Source of the DNA: JBAXHO01 sp037138855
Lineage (GTDB): Bacteria > Patescibacteriota > Dojkabacteria > B142 > OLB20
Direction: 5' to 3'
DNA length: 22,884 bases
NCBI GenBank assembly: GCA_037138855.1
Contig: JBAXHO010000029.1
Coordinates: 1-22,884, forward strand
Numbering within the stretch: position 1 is the first letter of the stretch; the number at the start of each line of letters is the position of its first letter. Both the position numbers and the translations under genes were made by a program. The notes below the pieces were generated by a model that had not been told where the DNA came from, did not search any database, and saw only the letters and a program-made list of their open reading frames with translations. This document shows positions 22,550 through 22,884 of this stretch, one piece after another.

Positions 22550-22884
22550 ATGATGACATCTGAATCTGATATTAATCTTAGCTATCAACATTGGGAAACA
22601 CTTTTTAGAAAGAAAGCAGTAGCATCTAGAGAAGCTAATTGGGGCAAAATTGAACCTCCTGAATTTTCACCTGAAATAGCAGCGACAATAATTGCTCATT
22701 CTTTGTTTCTGAAATGTCTTCCTGGGCCGATTGAACCTGATTCTATTTTTCAATGGGAAACCTCTACAGCGTTATCAGTTGCTCTAGCTCAATTAGCGAT
22801 GGGAGAACAACTTAAAAAATATAGAAATATTGGGTTAATGGTAAAAACGCGTTGTTTTTTTTCTAATTTTGCCTTTGATTTTTG
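22550..22884 (+). CDS. Unrecognised protein, 5' part only (runs off the window)
   Basis: An open frame from two adjacent ATGs (22550, 22553) continues without a stop for 111 codons to the window edge. It begins MMTSESDINLSYQHWETLF and continues through EPPEFSPEIAATIIAHSLFLKCLPGP and TALSVALAQLAMGEQLKK. I do not recognise a family. It looks soluble and helical, with no signal peptide or membrane segment. AAGAG at 22543-22547 is a weak ribosome site 2 nt before the first ATG. The 246-bp gap before it holds the hairpin and tandem arrays, so it probably has its own promoter, but none is clear. Its reality rests on length and sensible amino-acid composition. Confidence 0.6.
   Translation, partial: MMTSESDINLSYQHWETLFRKKAVASREANWGKIEPPEFSPEIAATIIAHSLFLKCLPGPIEPDSIFQWETSTALSVALAQLAMGEQLKKYRNIGLMVKTRCFFSNFAFDF

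Overview
The window is 22.9 kb of AT-rich bacterial DNA. Style suggests a member of the Candidate Phyla Radiation (Patescibacteria): many TTG starts, almost no Shine-Dalgarno sequences, compact housekeeping genes beside one 3,645-residue envelope protein with an internal LPETG, and envelope glycosyltransferases. This is inference; no rRNA or other phylogenetic marker beyond L19 is present.

Layout. (1) Bases 1-2460 form an SOS-type accessory patch. A yedK-like SRAP gene on the minus strand is broken by an 89-bp insertion, and an orphan umuC diverges from it. Three pairs of 7-bp tandem arrays lie here, arranged as inverted arms. (2) Bases 2465-13402 (minus) are one giant surface-protein gene: an N-terminal membrane anchor, glycine-rich modules repeating about every 1 kb, Ig/FN3-like domains, a LamG domain, five Cys-rich CGNG...EQCDG modules, LPETG, then a membrane-associated C-terminal part ending in four AFYQK repeats. 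(3) Bases 13571-13725 (minus) hold tRNA-Lys(UUU) with an encoded CCA and, just upstream of it, an altered partial copy of the same tRNA. (4) Bases 13811-15305 (minus) are the rplS-rnhB-yraN operon, with a clear promoter and a terminator that overlaps the yraN stop codon. (5) Bases 15326-17306 (minus) are an sppA-recX-xre operon with a promoter and a 20-bp palindrome at the -10 box. (6) Bases 17321-22303 (plus) hold a VanY-like D,D-carboxypeptidase, a fusion of two GT4 glycosyltransferases, and a membrane GT2 synthase, apparently an envelope polysaccharide/peptidoglycan cluster. (7) The last 580 bases contain a hairpin, further short tandem arrays and the start of an unrecognised gene that runs off the window.

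The most unusual signal is the family of inverted heptamer arrays. Each pair shares a 6-nt core in inverted orientation, while the seventh base differs between arms. One member interrupts yedK; removing exactly 89 bp restores a 221-codon ORF with every SRAP catalytic residue in place. Next in interest are the tRNA-Lys half-copy carrying a replacement hairpin and the C-terminal architecture of the giant protein.
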